64,000 bases of DNA from Gp6-AA40 sp036274155 (GCA_036274155.1 DASUGH010000052.1:1-64000), one strand, 5' to 3'; counted from the stretch's first letter, positions 1-9,129 are shown. Program-made: numbers and translations. The notes: generated by a model from the sequence alone, not told the origin.

Positions 1-1154
1 TCGATCTCGACGCGCGTCTGACACGGCTCACGGGGCGGTCGGAGTTCGTCGAGGCGCTCGACGCCCGCGTCAACGCGCTGCATCTCGTCAGCGCCGACGT
101 CGACCGGCGACTCGGCGAGCAGCTCGCGCGGCGCGCCGAGCTCGACGCCGCTCGCGCCTCTCTCGATGGCCTCTCCGCCCGGATGCGGGATGCCCAGCAC
201 ACCGTCGAGACCGTTCAGGCCCTCCAGGCGCGGGTGTCGCCGCTCGAGGAACAGATCCGGGTGCTCTCCGAGCAGGTGCAGAGGACCGCCGCCAGCGTCG
301 AAGATACCCAGCGCGACGAGGAGGCGCTGGCGGAGCGCCGTTTCCGTCTGGATCTGCTTTTCGAGCACACGCGGGCGCTCGCCGACGAGACCGCCGAGCG
401 AACCCGGCAGATGCAGGCGCTGAGCAGCACGCTCGATCAGTCGGTTTCTGCCAAGAACGAGATCCTGACGTCGTTGTCGGCAGTCGAGGAGCGTCAGCGC
501 GAAGCGCTGGCGACGTCGTCGGCCACCGAGGATCAGGTCCGGCGCCTCGAGGCGATGGTCCGCTCGCTCGACGAGCGGCAGGCGCAGTTGGCGTTGGCAG
601 AACGGTCGTTGACGGCAATCGAATCGCGCTTTGCCGGCCTGACCGTGAAGTCGCGGGAGCTCGATGCCGCCATCCAGCGCCTCAGCGAGCGCGCAGCGAT
701 CGTGCAGGCGACCAAGGCCGAAGTCGATCTCGTCCATCAGGCCGGCATGAAGAGCCGGGCCGATCTGGAGTACGTGCGCGAACACCGTGAAGAGGTGGCC
801 GCTGTTCGCTATCGCATCGAGGCACTGCTGGCCACGGCGGCCGACGCCGAGGGCAAGATTGCCGCGCTCGAGTCGCGCAACAGCCTCATCGACGCTGTGC
901 AGGCCAAGGCCAATCTCGTTGCCAACCTGCTCGAGGACCTTCGCGTGACGCTCGACACGCTCGGTGAACGGAAGGCGACGGTCGAGCACATGGCGGTCAA
1001 ACTGGCCCGGCTCGAGTTCATCATGCAGGAAGCGCAGAATACGATCCGCACGCTGCAGCACGAGCGTGAGCTCGCGCAGCGAATCGAGCAGCAGATCACG
1101 CAGCTGCGCGGCCGGACGGGACCGGGCGATGGAACGCCGGCGGTAACGGCTTGA
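1..1154 (+). CDS. Coiled-coil protein of unknown function (5' end outside window)
   Basis: The reading frame is open from base 3 without a stop, so the N-terminus lies left of the window; the first internal ATG is at 183. The visible ~383 residues are almost entirely charged and Leu/Ala-rich with heptad-like spacing (runs of Glu, Arg, Gln, Leu), as expected of a long parallel coiled coil. No catalytic motif, signal peptide or membrane segment is visible in this part. It ends in a short Gly/Pro tail (GPGDGTPAVTA). It converges on the lytic transglycosylase gene with only 9 bp between stops. SMC-like, tape-measure-like or cytoskeletal roles would all fit such composition; I cannot choose between them. 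Confidence 0.8.
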   Translation, partial: DLDARLTRLTGRSEFVEALDARVNALHLVSADVDRRLGEQLARRAELDAARASLDGLSARMRDAQHTVETVQALQARVSPLEEQIRVLSEQVQRTAASVEDTQRDEEALAERRFRLDLLFEHTRALADETAERTRQMQALSSTLDQSVSAKNEILTSLSAVEERQREALATSSATEDQVRRLEAMVRSLDERQAQLALAERSLTAIESRFAGLTVKSRELDAAIQRLSERAAIVQATKAEVDLVHQAGMKSRADLEYVREHREEVAAVRYRIEALLATAADAEGKIAALESRNSLIDAVQAKANLVANLLEDLRVTLDTLGERKATVEHMAVKLARLEFIMQEAQNTIRTLQHERELAQRIEQQITQLRGRTGPGDGTPAVTA

Positions 1155-1163
1155 CGGCGTTCC

Positions 1164-2927
1164 CTAGTTGGTCGCGACGGTTCTGGTGGCGTGAATGGTC
1201 AGGCGCTGACCGGCCCTGATGGAATTGCTTCTCAGCCGGTTCCACTCTTTGAGCGAGCCGACCGTCGTCCGGTACAGGCGGGCAATCGAAAACAGCGTCT
1301 CTCCCGACTTCACGCGATGAATGACGGTGCTGTCGGCAGTCCGCGTCGCCGCTGCCACGGCCGCCGGCGCGGGTGCGGCCTCGGAGTCACGCGATTCCGA
1401 TGAGGGGGTGTCGGGGCGAGCCGCAAGCAGCAGTGTCGGCGCGCGCGGGATGATCAGCTGCTGACCGACTTTCAGCGTCGCCTTCGACGACAGGTAGTTG
1501 GCTTCCGCCAGGTCCGACCGCGTGACTTTGAGCTGCCGCGCGATCGACAACAGCGTCTCGCCCTTCTTGACCATGTGGCGGTTGAGCGGCGCCAGCTCCG
1601 CCGGTTCGGATTCGAGCAACCGCGCGCGCACGACGTCGGCGGTGCCAGCCGGCACCTTCAGCTCGTAGTCGGTCGCGCGCACGGGAGTGGTCCACCGGCG
1701 AAGCTCCGGGTTGAGCTCCTGGATGGTCTGAACCGGCGTGCCGATCCACTCCGCGAGCACCCGCAGATCGACGGCGGTCGTCAGCGTGACCCGTTCGATC
1801 CCCCGTTCGTCCTCCTCGAGTGATTGCACGGTCATGCCGTACTGGCCCGGGTTCTTGGCGACGACCACCGCGGCGAGAATGAGCGGCACGTAGTCACGCG
1901 TTTCACGGGGCAGGTAGCGGCCGCGCGCGGTCAGCGACCAGAAGTCGTCCTTCCCCGATTGCCGCATCGCCTTCTGCACCCGGCCAGGCCCGCCGTTGTA
2001 CGAGGCCAGCGCCAGGTGCCAGTCGCCGAACATTCCGTAAAGCGTCTTCAGATACTTTGCCGCCGCGCGCGTCGCCTTCTCGGGGTCGGCCCGCTCGTCG
2101 ATGTACCAATCGTGCTTCAGTCCGTTCTCGATGGCCGTGCCGCGCATGAATTGCCAGATGCCCTTGGCCTTTGCGCGTGATACAGCGGACGGCTTGAACG
2201 CGCTCTCGATGAGCGGCACGTAGGCGAGATCGAGCGGAAGGCCTTCGGCCCTGAAGACCTCCTGAATCATCGGCAGATAGTGCCTGCCGCGGTTCAGTCC
2301 GTCCTCCAGGTAGTTCTTGGCACGGCCGCTGAACATCTCGACGAACGACAGCACCTTGGCGTTGAGCGGGATGTCGATGTCGTGGGCCGTGACTTCCAGA
2401 TCTTCGGTCACCGCATCGGTCGTGGCCTGCGTCGGCTGTTCCTCGGCGAACGTCGAAATCGCCAGCAACTCGTCGATCGATGCCGGCTCGGCGCGGCCTT
2501 CCGCGAAACCATCACCTTGTGCGAGCGAGGTCAGCTCGGCAGCGCTGATGCGCTCGACCATCCGATCGAAGTGCTCACGAATCTGGGGGTTCGTTCGCGC
2601 GCCACCGGGCGATTCGAAGAGCACGTCCAGCGCGCGATTGAACTGATCGCGCGCCGCCTGGAGATGGCCCTGCTCCAGCTGCCGCTGACCGGCCTCGAAG
2701 AGCTGGTTGGACTGCGCGATCAAATCGAGAGCCGGGTCTTTGATCGGGAATCCCTGCTGCTCGATTTTATAGGGCGCGGGTTGCGGTGGCGGAACGACAA
2801 CCGGCGCCACGGTCGGTGCCGCCACGGCGGGTTTGGCCGGCGCGATCGGCTTTTTTGACGAGCAGCTCGCTGTGATGAGGGCGAGAGCACAGATCGCCCC
2901 CGCCGCGCCAAAGCGCGGTCTCAGCAT
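1164..2927 (-). CDS. mltD: Membrane-bound lytic murein transglycosylase D-like lipoprotein (SLT + 2 LysM)
   Basis: Predicted to cleave the MurNAc-GlcNAc glycosidic bond of peptidoglycan by a non-hydrolytic route, acting from the periplasmic face of the outer membrane. Starting at 2927 gives a clean lipoprotein signal: MLRPRF, a hydrophobic stretch, then lipobox ITASC. In-frame ATGs at 2945 and 2981 would add N-terminal residues before the signal; none of the three has a good ribosome-binding site. After a Pro-rich linker and a helical region comes the SLT catalytic domain, with the family motif LIESAFKPSAVS holding the catalytic Glu, followed by GIWQFM and ALASYNGGPGRV. Two C-terminal LysM repeats follow (around KKGETLLSIARQL and KSGETLFSIARLY). 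The domain order matches MltD. It probably provides space for wall growth or fragments for the recycling genes at 15-19 kb. Confidence 0.9.
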   Translation of the reverse strand: MLRPRFGAAGAICALALITASCSSKKPIAPAKPAVAAPTVAPVVVPPPQPAPYKIEQQGFPIKDPALDLIAQSNQLFEAGQRQLEQGHLQAARDQFNRALDVLFESPGGARTNPQIREHFDRMVERISAAELTSLAQGDGFAEGRAEPASIDELLAISTFAEEQPTQATTDAVTEDLEVTAHDIDIPLNAKVLSFVEMFSGRAKNYLEDGLNRGRHYLPMIQEVFRAEGLPLDLAYVPLIESAFKPSAVSRAKAKGIWQFMRGTAIENGLKHDWYIDERADPEKATRAAAKYLKTLYGMFGDWHLALASYNGGPGRVQKAMRQSGKDDFWSLTARGRYLPRETRDYVPLILAAVVVAKNPGQYGMTVQSLEEDERGIERVTLTTAVDLRVLAEWIGTPVQTIQELNPELRRWTTPVRATDYELKVPAGTADVVRARLLESEPAELAPLNRHMVKKGETLLSIARQLKVTRSDLAEANYLSSKATLKVGQQLIIPRAPTLLLAARPDTPSSESRDSEAAPAPAAVAAATRTADSTVIHRVKSGETLFSIARLYRTTVGSLKEWNRLRSNSIRAGQRLTIHATRTVATN

Positions 2928-3106
2928 GGCGGCGTAATCTACCATCCGGTCGATCGATCGGTCAAAGCAGATATCGAACATGCCTCAAACGGTTGCGGGC
3001 CATCGAAGCCGCTTCGAGGACACAACCCCCCTCCCAACAGGTCGGCACGACGAGGCTGTGACGTTAGCTCAGCGGTGATTTGGCGTGCAGCGTCGCGCAG
3101 TCGGAA

Positions 3107-4879
3107 TCAGCGTGGCCATCCGGCCTGGATGAAAATCCGTGCGGCCTCGCCAAGGTCGCGAGCCGATGGCGTCACGATCGTCTTCTCGTCGATGACAAGC
3201 TTGCGGCCGGTCTTGATCGCCGTCCTCACATCGTCTTCGCAGACGAAATCGACTGGCGCTTCATCCTCGGTCCGGCGCGCCGAGGTGGAGACCGGGTCTG
3301 CCGCCGGCGACGACGATGTCTTCCCGCTGTCGGCGGCGGTGTAGCCGCGTGAGGCGAGGAACGCGTCGATGCGCGCCGCCAACGCTGCGGCAGGGATTGC
3401 GTTCGATACCGGGCGCGCGGGCGCCCGTGGGAGCGGAGCCGGTCGATCGCCGCGCGGCGTCGCGGTGGCCGCCGGAGTTGTGGCGGCGGCTTTCGACGTG
3501 GTAACGGCGGGCCGCACTTCATACGCCAGACGTTTGATGTTCAGCAGATGCCTGGGTGAGATGTTGTCGGAGGTGATGTTGCCGCCCCAGCCACCGCAGC
3601 CGAGCGTCATTGCCGGATCGAGGCCAGTCGTCAGGCCGATTGAGCCGTGTGTCGTCGGTGTATTGACGCAGATCCGGAAGGCCGGCTTCTTGAGCCCGAA
3701 CTCGAGAATGATGTCGTCGTTCCGGGAGTGGATGGACATCGTGTGCCCCATGCCCCCGTAGCGGAGAATCTGGATGCAACGTTCGCAGCCCTCGCGCCAG
3801 TCTTTCACGACATACCAGGACAACACCGGGCACAGCTTCTCGATGGAGAGCGGGTAGTCGCGTCCTACGCCGGCGAGCGGCGCGATGAGCGTCCGCGTCT
3901 GCGGCGGAATCGACAGGCCGGCTTTTTCCGCGAGGAACGTGGCCGGCTTTCCTACGAGCGCTGGATTGGGGAGCCGCTGCGGGCTGACCAGCACACCCGC
4001 CAGCGCGCGTGCCTCGTCGGCATTCAGGAAGTAGGCGCCTTCGGCCTCGAACGCGCGCCGCCCGTCTTCGGAGATCGATTCGTCGATGACCACGGAGTTT
4101 GGCGATGAGCAGAGCACTCCGTTGTCGAAGGTCTTCCCGATTACAATGTCACGAGCGGCCTTCGGAAGGTCGGCGCTGCGCTCGATGTAACATGGCGCAT
4201 TGCCGGGCCCGACGCCGTAAGCTGGTTTGCCCGCGCTGTACGCTGCCCGCACCAGGCCCATCCCCCCGGTTGCCAGGATTACGGCGACGTCACGATGCTT
4301 CATCAGCTCCTGGGTACCTTCGAGGGTGACCGTGCGCATCCAGCCGATGCTGCCGGCGGGAGCCCCGGCTGACGCGGCGGCATCCGCCATGACTTCGACC
4401 GATCGTGTGATGCAGCGCGCCGCCGACGGATGCGGGCTGATCACGATCGGACAGCGGGCCTTCAGGGCGATGAGGACCTTGTAGATCGCCGTCGACGTGG
4501 GATTGGTCGACGGCACGACGGCGGCGACGACACCGAACGGCTCGGCGATCTCGACGATTTTTTTGTCCTCTATGCGGTTGACCACGCCCACGGTCTTCAT
4601 CGGGCGAATGAATTCGTAGACCTGACGCGAGGAGAACAGGTTCTTTTGTACCTTGTCCGCGACCACGCCGTATCCGGTCTCCTCTACGGCCAGCCGGGCC
4701 AGCGCCTCGGCCTGTGGAGTCACAGCCTCCGCCATCGCGGTGACGATGGTGTCGATCTGCTCCTGCGTCAGTTCGGCCAGCAGCGGCTGCGCCTGGCGGG
4801 CCGTGCGGGCGAGCGCCCTGGCTTCCGCGATGGACGACAGGTCTTTGTCGGTGGGTGCGGCCGTCTCCGAAATTGCCAT
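3107..4879 (-). CDS. Microcompartment-type CoA-acylating aldehyde dehydrogenase with C-terminal targeting tail
   Basis: A 590-residue protein of the EutE/PduP-type CoA-acylating aldehyde dehydrogenase family, which converts an aldehyde, CoA and NAD+ to acyl-CoA and NADH inside a protein-shelled organelle. Residues 1-455 are the dehydrogenase core, with VVPSTNPTSTA near 122 and the catalytic Cys at 257 in FDNGVLCSSPNS. Family members usually end near residue 460. Here an Ala/Pro/Thr-rich linker follows, then an amphipathic helix at about 496-512 (IPAAALAARIDAFLASRGY), typical of encapsulation peptides. A final module at about 545-587 contains TIVTPSARDLGEAA and resembles the N-terminal segment of EutQ and EutT. 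It lies 17 bp downstream of a shell-protein gene on the same strand, so the two are probably co-transcribed. The aldehyde substrate cannot be read from the sequence. Confidence 0.88.
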   Translation of the reverse strand: MAISETAAPTDKDLSSIAEARALARTARQAQPLLAELTQEQIDTIVTAMAEAVTPQAEALARLAVEETGYGVVADKVQKNLFSSRQVYEFIRPMKTVGVVNRIEDKKIVEIAEPFGVVAAVVPSTNPTSTAIYKVLIALKARCPIVISPHPSAARCITRSVEVMADAAASAGAPAGSIGWMRTVTLEGTQELMKHRDVAVILATGGMGLVRAAYSAGKPAYGVGPGNAPCYIERSADLPKAARDIVIGKTFDNGVLCSSPNSVVIDESISEDGRRAFEAEGAYFLNADEARALAGVLVSPQRLPNPALVGKPATFLAEKAGLSIPPQTRTLIAPLAGVGRDYPLSIEKLCPVLSWYVVKDWREGCERCIQILRYGGMGHTMSIHSRNDDIILEFGLKKPAFRICVNTPTTHGSIGLTTGLDPAMTLGCGGWGGNITSDNISPRHLLNIKRLAYEVRPAVTTSKAAATTPAATATPRGDRPAPLPRAPARPVSNAIPAAALAARIDAFLASRGYTAADSGKTSSSPAADPVSTSARRTEDEAPVDFVCEDDVRTAIKTGRKLVIDEKTIVTPSARDLGEAARIFIQAGWPR

Positions 4880-4896
4880 CGGGGAGTTCCCGTACT

Positions 4897-5172
4897 TCAG
4901 GCCCTGGGCAGAATCCGTTCGACCTCGGTATGCGGTCTGGGAATGACATGCACGGAGATGAGCTCTCCGACGCGCCGCGCGGCGGCCGCTCCGGCGTCGG
5001 TGGCCGCCTTGACGGCTCCGACATCGCCGCGTACCAGCACGGTTACATATCCAGCGCCGATGTACTCTTTGGCGACCAGCACCACATTCGCGGCCTTGAC
5101 CATTGCGTCGGCCGCTTCGACCGAACCGATCAGGCCGCGGGTTTCCACCATGCCCAGTGCTTCAGATGCCAT
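4897..5172 (-). CDS. Bacterial microcompartment hexameric shell protein (BMC-H)
   Basis: A single BMC domain of the PduA/EutM/CsoS1 type: MASEALGMVETRGLIGSV, then AADAMVKAANV, the GYVTVLVRGDVGAV strand-turn and AATDAGAAAA helix, ending in a HVIPRPH strand. Such proteins form hexagonal tiles of the organelle shell. I start it at 5172, which gives the canonical N-terminus; an ATG at 5205 would add eleven atypical residues. The dehydrogenase gene follows 17 bp downstream, so cargo and shell tile are probably made together. No pentameric (EutN/CcmL-type) vertex gene, other shell gene or aldehyde-generating enzyme is in the window. The rest of the organelle must therefore be encoded elsewhere, or this is a satellite or relict locus. 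Confidence 0.92.
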   Translation of the reverse strand: MASEALGMVETRGLIGSVEAADAMVKAANVVLVAKEYIGAGYVTVLVRGDVGAVKAATDAGAAAARRVGELISVHVIPRPHTEVERILPRA

Positions 5173-5196
5173 GCGTTCCGGAATACTATCATCCAA

Positions 5197-5218
5197 GGCC
5201 TGCACACTTCTGCAGGCC
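5197..5218. promoter_or_regulatory. 8-bp perfect dyad upstream of the shell-protein gene
   Basis: GGCCTGCA and TGCAGGCC flank a 6-nt spacer (CACTTC). The dyad sits 25 bp upstream of the shell-gene ATG, in the gap between the microcompartment genes and the divergent pilus operon. A minus-strand TAGTAT (5188-5183) lies next to it as a possible -10 box, so the dyad would cover the -35 region. It could be an operator. If translation really begins at 5205, it would instead be coding sequence. Confidence 0.35.
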
Positions 5219-5304
5219 GGCTGTTCTCCGCCGCCCGCGGTCTAACTTCACAGGCGCCTTCGACCACGTGCCGGGCGTCTTATTGCGAAGGTCACACCGA
5301 TCCG

Positions 5305-6513
5305 ATGGAATTCCGCGCTAGGCTCGGGACAACGAGCGGCGACATCATCGAGGGCGTCTACCACGCCGAGAGCGAGGGCCGGCTCCGCCGCGAGCTCGAG
5401 GAGAAGGGCATGTACGTCCTCTCCCTGCAGCAGCGCGGCGGGCTGAGCGGCCTGGCCACCGGGCGGGCGCGCCGCCGGAAGGTCAAGCGATCGGAGTTCC
5501 TGGTGTTCAACCAGGAGCTGGCGACGCTGCTGAAGGCGGGGATGCCGCTCCTGCCGTCGCTGGACATCCTGCGCCAGCGCGTCGCCAACCCGACGTTCAA
5601 GGGGGCGCTCGACGACGTGTACGACCGGGTCAAGGCGGGCTCGGCGCTCTCCGACGCGTTCGCCGAGCACCAGGGGCTCTTTCCGACCGTTTACGCCGCG
5701 TCGTTGATGGCGGGCGAGCGCAGCGGCAACCTCGACGCGGTGATCCGCCGATACGTTGCCTATGAGAAGGTGATCGGCGCCGTCAGACGGCGCACGATCT
5801 CCGCCCTGATTTACCCGTGCATTCTCGTCACGTTGATGGTCGTGCTCGTCGGGATCATCGTCGTGAAGGTGGTGCCGGCGTTTTCCGGCTTCTATGCGAG
5901 CTTCGAGGCCGAGCTGCCGATTGCCACACGGATCCTGATCGCCGTCTCGAACGGTGTCGTGACGAATCTCTGGCTGATTCTGGCAGCGGTCGCGCTCGCG
6001 GTCGTGGTGTCCGGCTCGATCGTCAGGCAGCCGCGGCAGCGGGAACGTCTGCACCGGGTGCTGTTGCAGCTGCCGTGGGTCGGCGGCACGATGCGGAAAT
6101 TCGCGACCTCGCAGCTGGCGCGTACATTGGCGACGCTGCTGAGCGGTGGCATCCCGCTGGTCAACGCGTTGGACATCAGCGTGCGGTCGATGTCGAACCG
6201 TTTCCTCGCGCGCGAGCTCGACGAGGTACGGGCGCGGGTGCAGGAGGGGCAGGGCTTCGCCGCGTCGCTGCTCAAGCGCGGCATGCTGCCCGACGTCGCA
6301 GTGAAGATGGTGGAAGTGGGCGAGTCGACCGGCGCGCTGCAGGAGATGCTGAACAGCATCGCGGAGTTCTACGACGAGGAGATCGAAACGGAAGTGGCGC
6401 GCTTCATCACGATCGTCGAGCCGGCGCTGCTCGTCGTCATGGGCGGCATCATCGCGATCGTCGTCCTCGCGCTTTACATGCCGATCTTCGAGCTGAGCTC
6501 GGTAGTGGGATGA
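5305..6513 (+). CDS. pilC: Type IV pilus/type II secretion inner-membrane platform protein (PilC/GspF)
   Basis: A ~402-residue protein with the two repeated GspF domains. The first begins around FLVFNQELATLLKAGMPLLP and the second around FATSQLARTLATLLSGGIPL. Three transmembrane segments match the family: one near ISALIYPCILVTLMVVLVGI, one near VVTNLWLILAAVALAVVVSG, and a C-terminal one ending ALYMPIFELSSVVG. It anchors the assembly ATPase and takes part in moving pilin subunits out of the inner membrane. The start at 5305 (MEFRARLG) gives the normal family N-terminus; the frame stays open further upstream but without homology. It is the first gene of the operon and is followed 10 bp later by the ATPase gene. 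Confidence 0.92.
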   Translation: MEFRARLGTTSGDIIEGVYHAESEGRLRRELEEKGMYVLSLQQRGGLSGLATGRARRRKVKRSEFLVFNQELATLLKAGMPLLPSLDILRQRVANPTFKGALDDVYDRVKAGSALSDAFAEHQGLFPTVYAASLMAGERSGNLDAVIRRYVAYEKVIGAVRRRTISALIYPCILVTLMVVLVGIIVVKVVPAFSGFYASFEAELPIATRILIAVSNGVVTNLWLILAAVALAVVVSGSIVRQPRQRERLHRVLLQLPWVGGTMRKFATSQLARTLATLLSGGIPLVNALDISVRSMSNRFLARELDEVRARVQEGQGFAASLLKRGMLPDVAVKMVEVGESTGALQEMLNSIAEFYDEEIETEVARFITIVEPALLVVMGGIIAIVVLALYMPIFELSSVVG

Positions 6514-6523
6514 GGTTCACACG

Positions 6524-8173
6524 TTGAGCACCGGAAGTTCGCAACCCACGACGGCAATCGTCGATCCGGCGCTGGTCCAGGCGCCGGAGGACTACTCCCA
6601 GGAGGTCGCGACGGCACGAGCCCGCGCCGAGCGGTACCGGCTCGAGTTCGTCGACATGAACGAGTTCCGCATCGATCAGGAGCTGTTCCGATCGATCCCG
6701 GCCGATCTCATGCTGCGCTACGGGTTCGTCCCCTACCGGCGGGACGGCAAGTGGCTCGTCATCGTTGTCTCCGATCCCACTGACCTGCCGATGATCGACG
6801 AGCTGTCAGTGCAGCTCGCCACACCGCTGCGCGTGACCGTCGGCGCGCCGTCGGCGATCCAGTCGATCCTGAAGAAGAGCGAGAGCTCACAGCGCGTGCT
6901 CGAGGAAGCGACCGAAGGCTTCCAGCTGCAGGTGCTGAAGGACGACGAGAGTGCCGAGGACAGCCTGACGGTCGAGCGGCTGACCAGCGACATCAGCCCG
7001 ATCATCCGTCTGGTCGACTCGACCATCTACACCGCCATCCAGCGCCGGGCGAGCGACATTCACATCGAGACGGGCGACGACGCCGTGCACGTGAAGTACC
7101 GCATAGACGGGGCGCTGCAGCCGGCGATGCGGCCGATCGCCAAGCACTTCCACAGCTCGATCATCTCGCGCATCAAGGTGATGGCCGAGCTCGACATCGC
7201 CGAGAAGCGCGTGCCGCAGGACGGCCGCTTCAAAGTGCGCATGCCGGGGAAGACGATCGACTTCCGCGTCTCGATCATGCCGAGCGTCCACGGCGAGGAT
7301 GCGGTGGTCCGCATTCTCGACAAGGAGTCGATCAGCGAGCAGTTCACGGAGCTGACGCTCAACATTCTCGGGTTCCCCGAGGCCGAGCTGCGGCGCTTTC
7401 GCAAATTCATCCACGAGCCCTACGGAATGGTGCTGGTCACCGGTCCCACCGGATCGGGCAAGACGACCACCCTCTACGCGGCGCTGTCGGAGATTCAGTC
7501 CGTCGAAGACAAGATCGTGACCATCGAGGATCCGGTCGAGTATCAGCTGCGCGGCATCACGCAGATTCCGATCAACGAGAAGAAGGGGCTGACGTTTGCG
7601 CGAGGCCTGCGATCGATCCTCCGCCACGATCCCGACAAGATCATGGTCGGGGAGATCCGCGACCCGGAGACCGCCCAGATCGCGATTCAGTCGTCGTTGA
7701 CAGGCCATCTCGTCTTCACGACTGTGCATGCGAACAACGTGTCCGACGTGCTCGGCCGCTTTCTCAACATGGGTGTCGAACCGTATCAATTCGTGTCCGC
7801 GCTCAACTGCGTCATGGCGCAGCGGCTGGTACGGCTCATCTGCTCGCATTGCAAGCGACCGACGCGCGTCGATCCGCAGGCGCTCGTCGAGTCCGGGCTC
7901 GACCCGGCGCTCGCCGACAGCCACCGCTTCTACGAGGGCGCGGGGTGCATCGACTGCGGCGGCACCGGGTTCAGGGGCCGCACGGCGATCTGCGAGCTCC
8001 TCGACCTCTCCGATCGCATCCGTGAGATGATCCTCGCCCGGCGTCCGTCATCCGAAGTCAAGAAAGCGGCAGCAGAAGAAGGCATGCGCTTCCTGCGCGA
8101 GTCAGCCGTCGAGAAAGTGCTGCTCGGGCTCACCACACTTCGTGAGATCAACAAGGTGACCTTCGTCGAATGA
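6524..8173 (+). CDS. pilB: Type IV pilus assembly / type II secretion ATPase (PilB/GspE family)
   Basis: A hexameric cytoplasmic ATPase that powers subunit polymerisation. It has an N-terminal MshEN/T2SSE_N-like domain followed by the ATPase core: RRASDIHIE near 175, Walker A GPTGSGKTTT starting at about residue 307, an Asp box (IVTIEDPVEYQL), a Walker B-like region (DKIMVGEIRDPETA) and a His box (TGHLVFTTVHANN). The C-terminal tetracysteine zinc motif of assembly ATPases is present (ICSHCK and GCIDCGGTG), which favours PilB/GspE over the retraction ATPase PilT. The start codon is TTG at 6524, preceded by AGGT at about 6513-6516. The gene overlaps pilM by ATGA. No pilT gene is in the window. 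Confidence 0.93.
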   Translation: MSTGSSQPTTAIVDPALVQAPEDYSQEVATARARAERYRLEFVDMNEFRIDQELFRSIPADLMLRYGFVPYRRDGKWLVIVVSDPTDLPMIDELSVQLATPLRVTVGAPSAIQSILKKSESSQRVLEEATEGFQLQVLKDDESAEDSLTVERLTSDISPIIRLVDSTIYTAIQRRASDIHIETGDDAVHVKYRIDGALQPAMRPIAKHFHSSIISRIKVMAELDIAEKRVPQDGRFKVRMPGKTIDFRVSIMPSVHGEDAVVRILDKESISEQFTELTLNILGFPEAELRRFRKFIHEPYGMVLVTGPTGSGKTTTLYAALSEIQSVEDKIVTIEDPVEYQLRGITQIPINEKKGLTFARGLRSILRHDPDKIMVGEIRDPETAQIAIQSSLTGHLVFTTVHANNVSDVLGRFLNMGVEPYQFVSALNCVMAQRLVRLICSHCKRPTRVDPQALVESGLDPALADSHRFYEGAGCIDCGGTGFRGRTAICELLDLSDRIREMILARRPSSEVKKAAAEEGMRFLRESAVEKVLLGLTTLREINKVTFVE

Positions 8174-9129
8174 GTACCCTGGCCAGCTGGGCGGCTGCGC
8201 CCCCCGCGGACGCGGCCATCGAAATCGCGCCGGAAGCTGTCTCTGCCGCCGCTGTCACGATCCGCGGCAGCGAGGTCGTGGTGCAGGGCTACGCCAGCGA
8301 AGCGCTTCCAGCCGGCGCACTCACGGCGTCTCTCACTGCCCAGAACGTGCTCGACCGTCGCGCCGTGGCCGCAGCGCTTCAGGCCGTGGCCGGTCGTCTC
8401 GGTACGCAGCCGCGGCGTGTGGCTCTGCTCGTCCCGGATCTGACGGCGCGCGTGTCTCTTGTCCGTTTCGACAAGGTGCCTGCCCGCAGCGGTGACCTCG
8501 AGCAGCTCGTGCGCTGGCAGGTGAGAAAATCCGCGCCGTTTCCTGTCGAGGAGTCGGTCCTCACGTTTGCTCCCGGCGCCAGGAGCGCCGACGGCGCGGA
8601 GTTCATCGCCGTGCTGGCACGACGAGCCGTGATACGCGACTACGAAACGCTCTGCGAGGAGCAGGGCATGCACGCCGGCCTCATCGATCTCACCACCTTC
8701 GGCCTCGTCAATCTGCTGCTCGCCGGCGACGCTCTTCCTGCCGGCGACTGGCTGGTGGTACACGTGCGGCCGGAATACACCTCGCTGGCGATCATGCGAG
8801 GCGACAACATGATCTTCTTCCGCAACGTCGCCGGTGGCGATCCGGAGTCACTCGCCGACGCCGTGCACCAGACGACGATGTATCACCAGGATCGGCTGTC
8901 GGGCCGCGGCTTCTCGCAGGTGCTGCTCGGTGGAGCCGGTCGTTCCGGCGGCGCACTCGATTCCGCGCGCCGCAGCCTCGAAGCGCGCCTCGGGGCGGCG
9001 GTGAGACCGATCGACATCTCGCGGCTGGCAGGCGCGGTCGGCGGCGGCCCGGGCAGCTCCGACCGTCTGGCGATGCTGGCGCCGCTCGTCGGCACCCTGC
9101 TTCGAATGCGCGCTCAGGTCGCCGCGTGA
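8170..9129 (+). CDS. pilM: PilM-like actin-fold pilus assembly protein
   Basis: 319 residues with the actin/FtsA-like fold of PilM and the cytoplasmic part of GspL. Supporting segments are RRVALLVPDLTARVSLVRFDKVP, the LEQLVRWQVRKSAPFPVEES region typical of PilM (here split by description) and the late GGAGRSGGALDS loop. PilM binds the N-terminal tail of PilN and links the ATPase to the inner-membrane alignment complex. The assignment rests on these motifs and on its place between the ATPase and pilN. Conservation is lower than in classic PilM, and the N-terminal phosphate loop is not obvious. It overlaps both neighbours. Confidence 0.82.
   Translation: MSTLASWAAAPPADAAIEIAPEAVSAAAVTIRGSEVVVQGYASEALPAGALTASLTAQNVLDRRAVAAALQAVAGRLGTQPRRVALLVPDLTARVSLVRFDKVPARSGDLEQLVRWQVRKSAPFPVEESVLTFAPGARSADGAEFIAVLARRAVIRDYETLCEEQGMHAGLIDLTTFGLVNLLLAGDALPAGDWLVVHVRPEYTSLAIMRGDNMIFFRNVAGGDPESLADAVHQTTMYHQDRLSGRGFSQVLLGGAGRSGGALDSARRSLEARLGAAVRPIDISRLAGAVGGGPGSSDRLAMLAPLVGTLLRMRAQVAA

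Noticed and set aside
3065..3076. tRNA D-arm-like word TAGCTCAGCGGT
   Set aside because: No matching T-loop (GTTCRANNC), anticodon stem or acceptor stem within 90 bp on either side.
5272..5286. Sigma-54-like -24/-12 pattern before pilC (CGGGCGT-N4-TTGC)
   Set aside because: GG and GC spacing fits, but the rest of the consensus does not, and the implied transcript start is only ~8 nt before the ATG.
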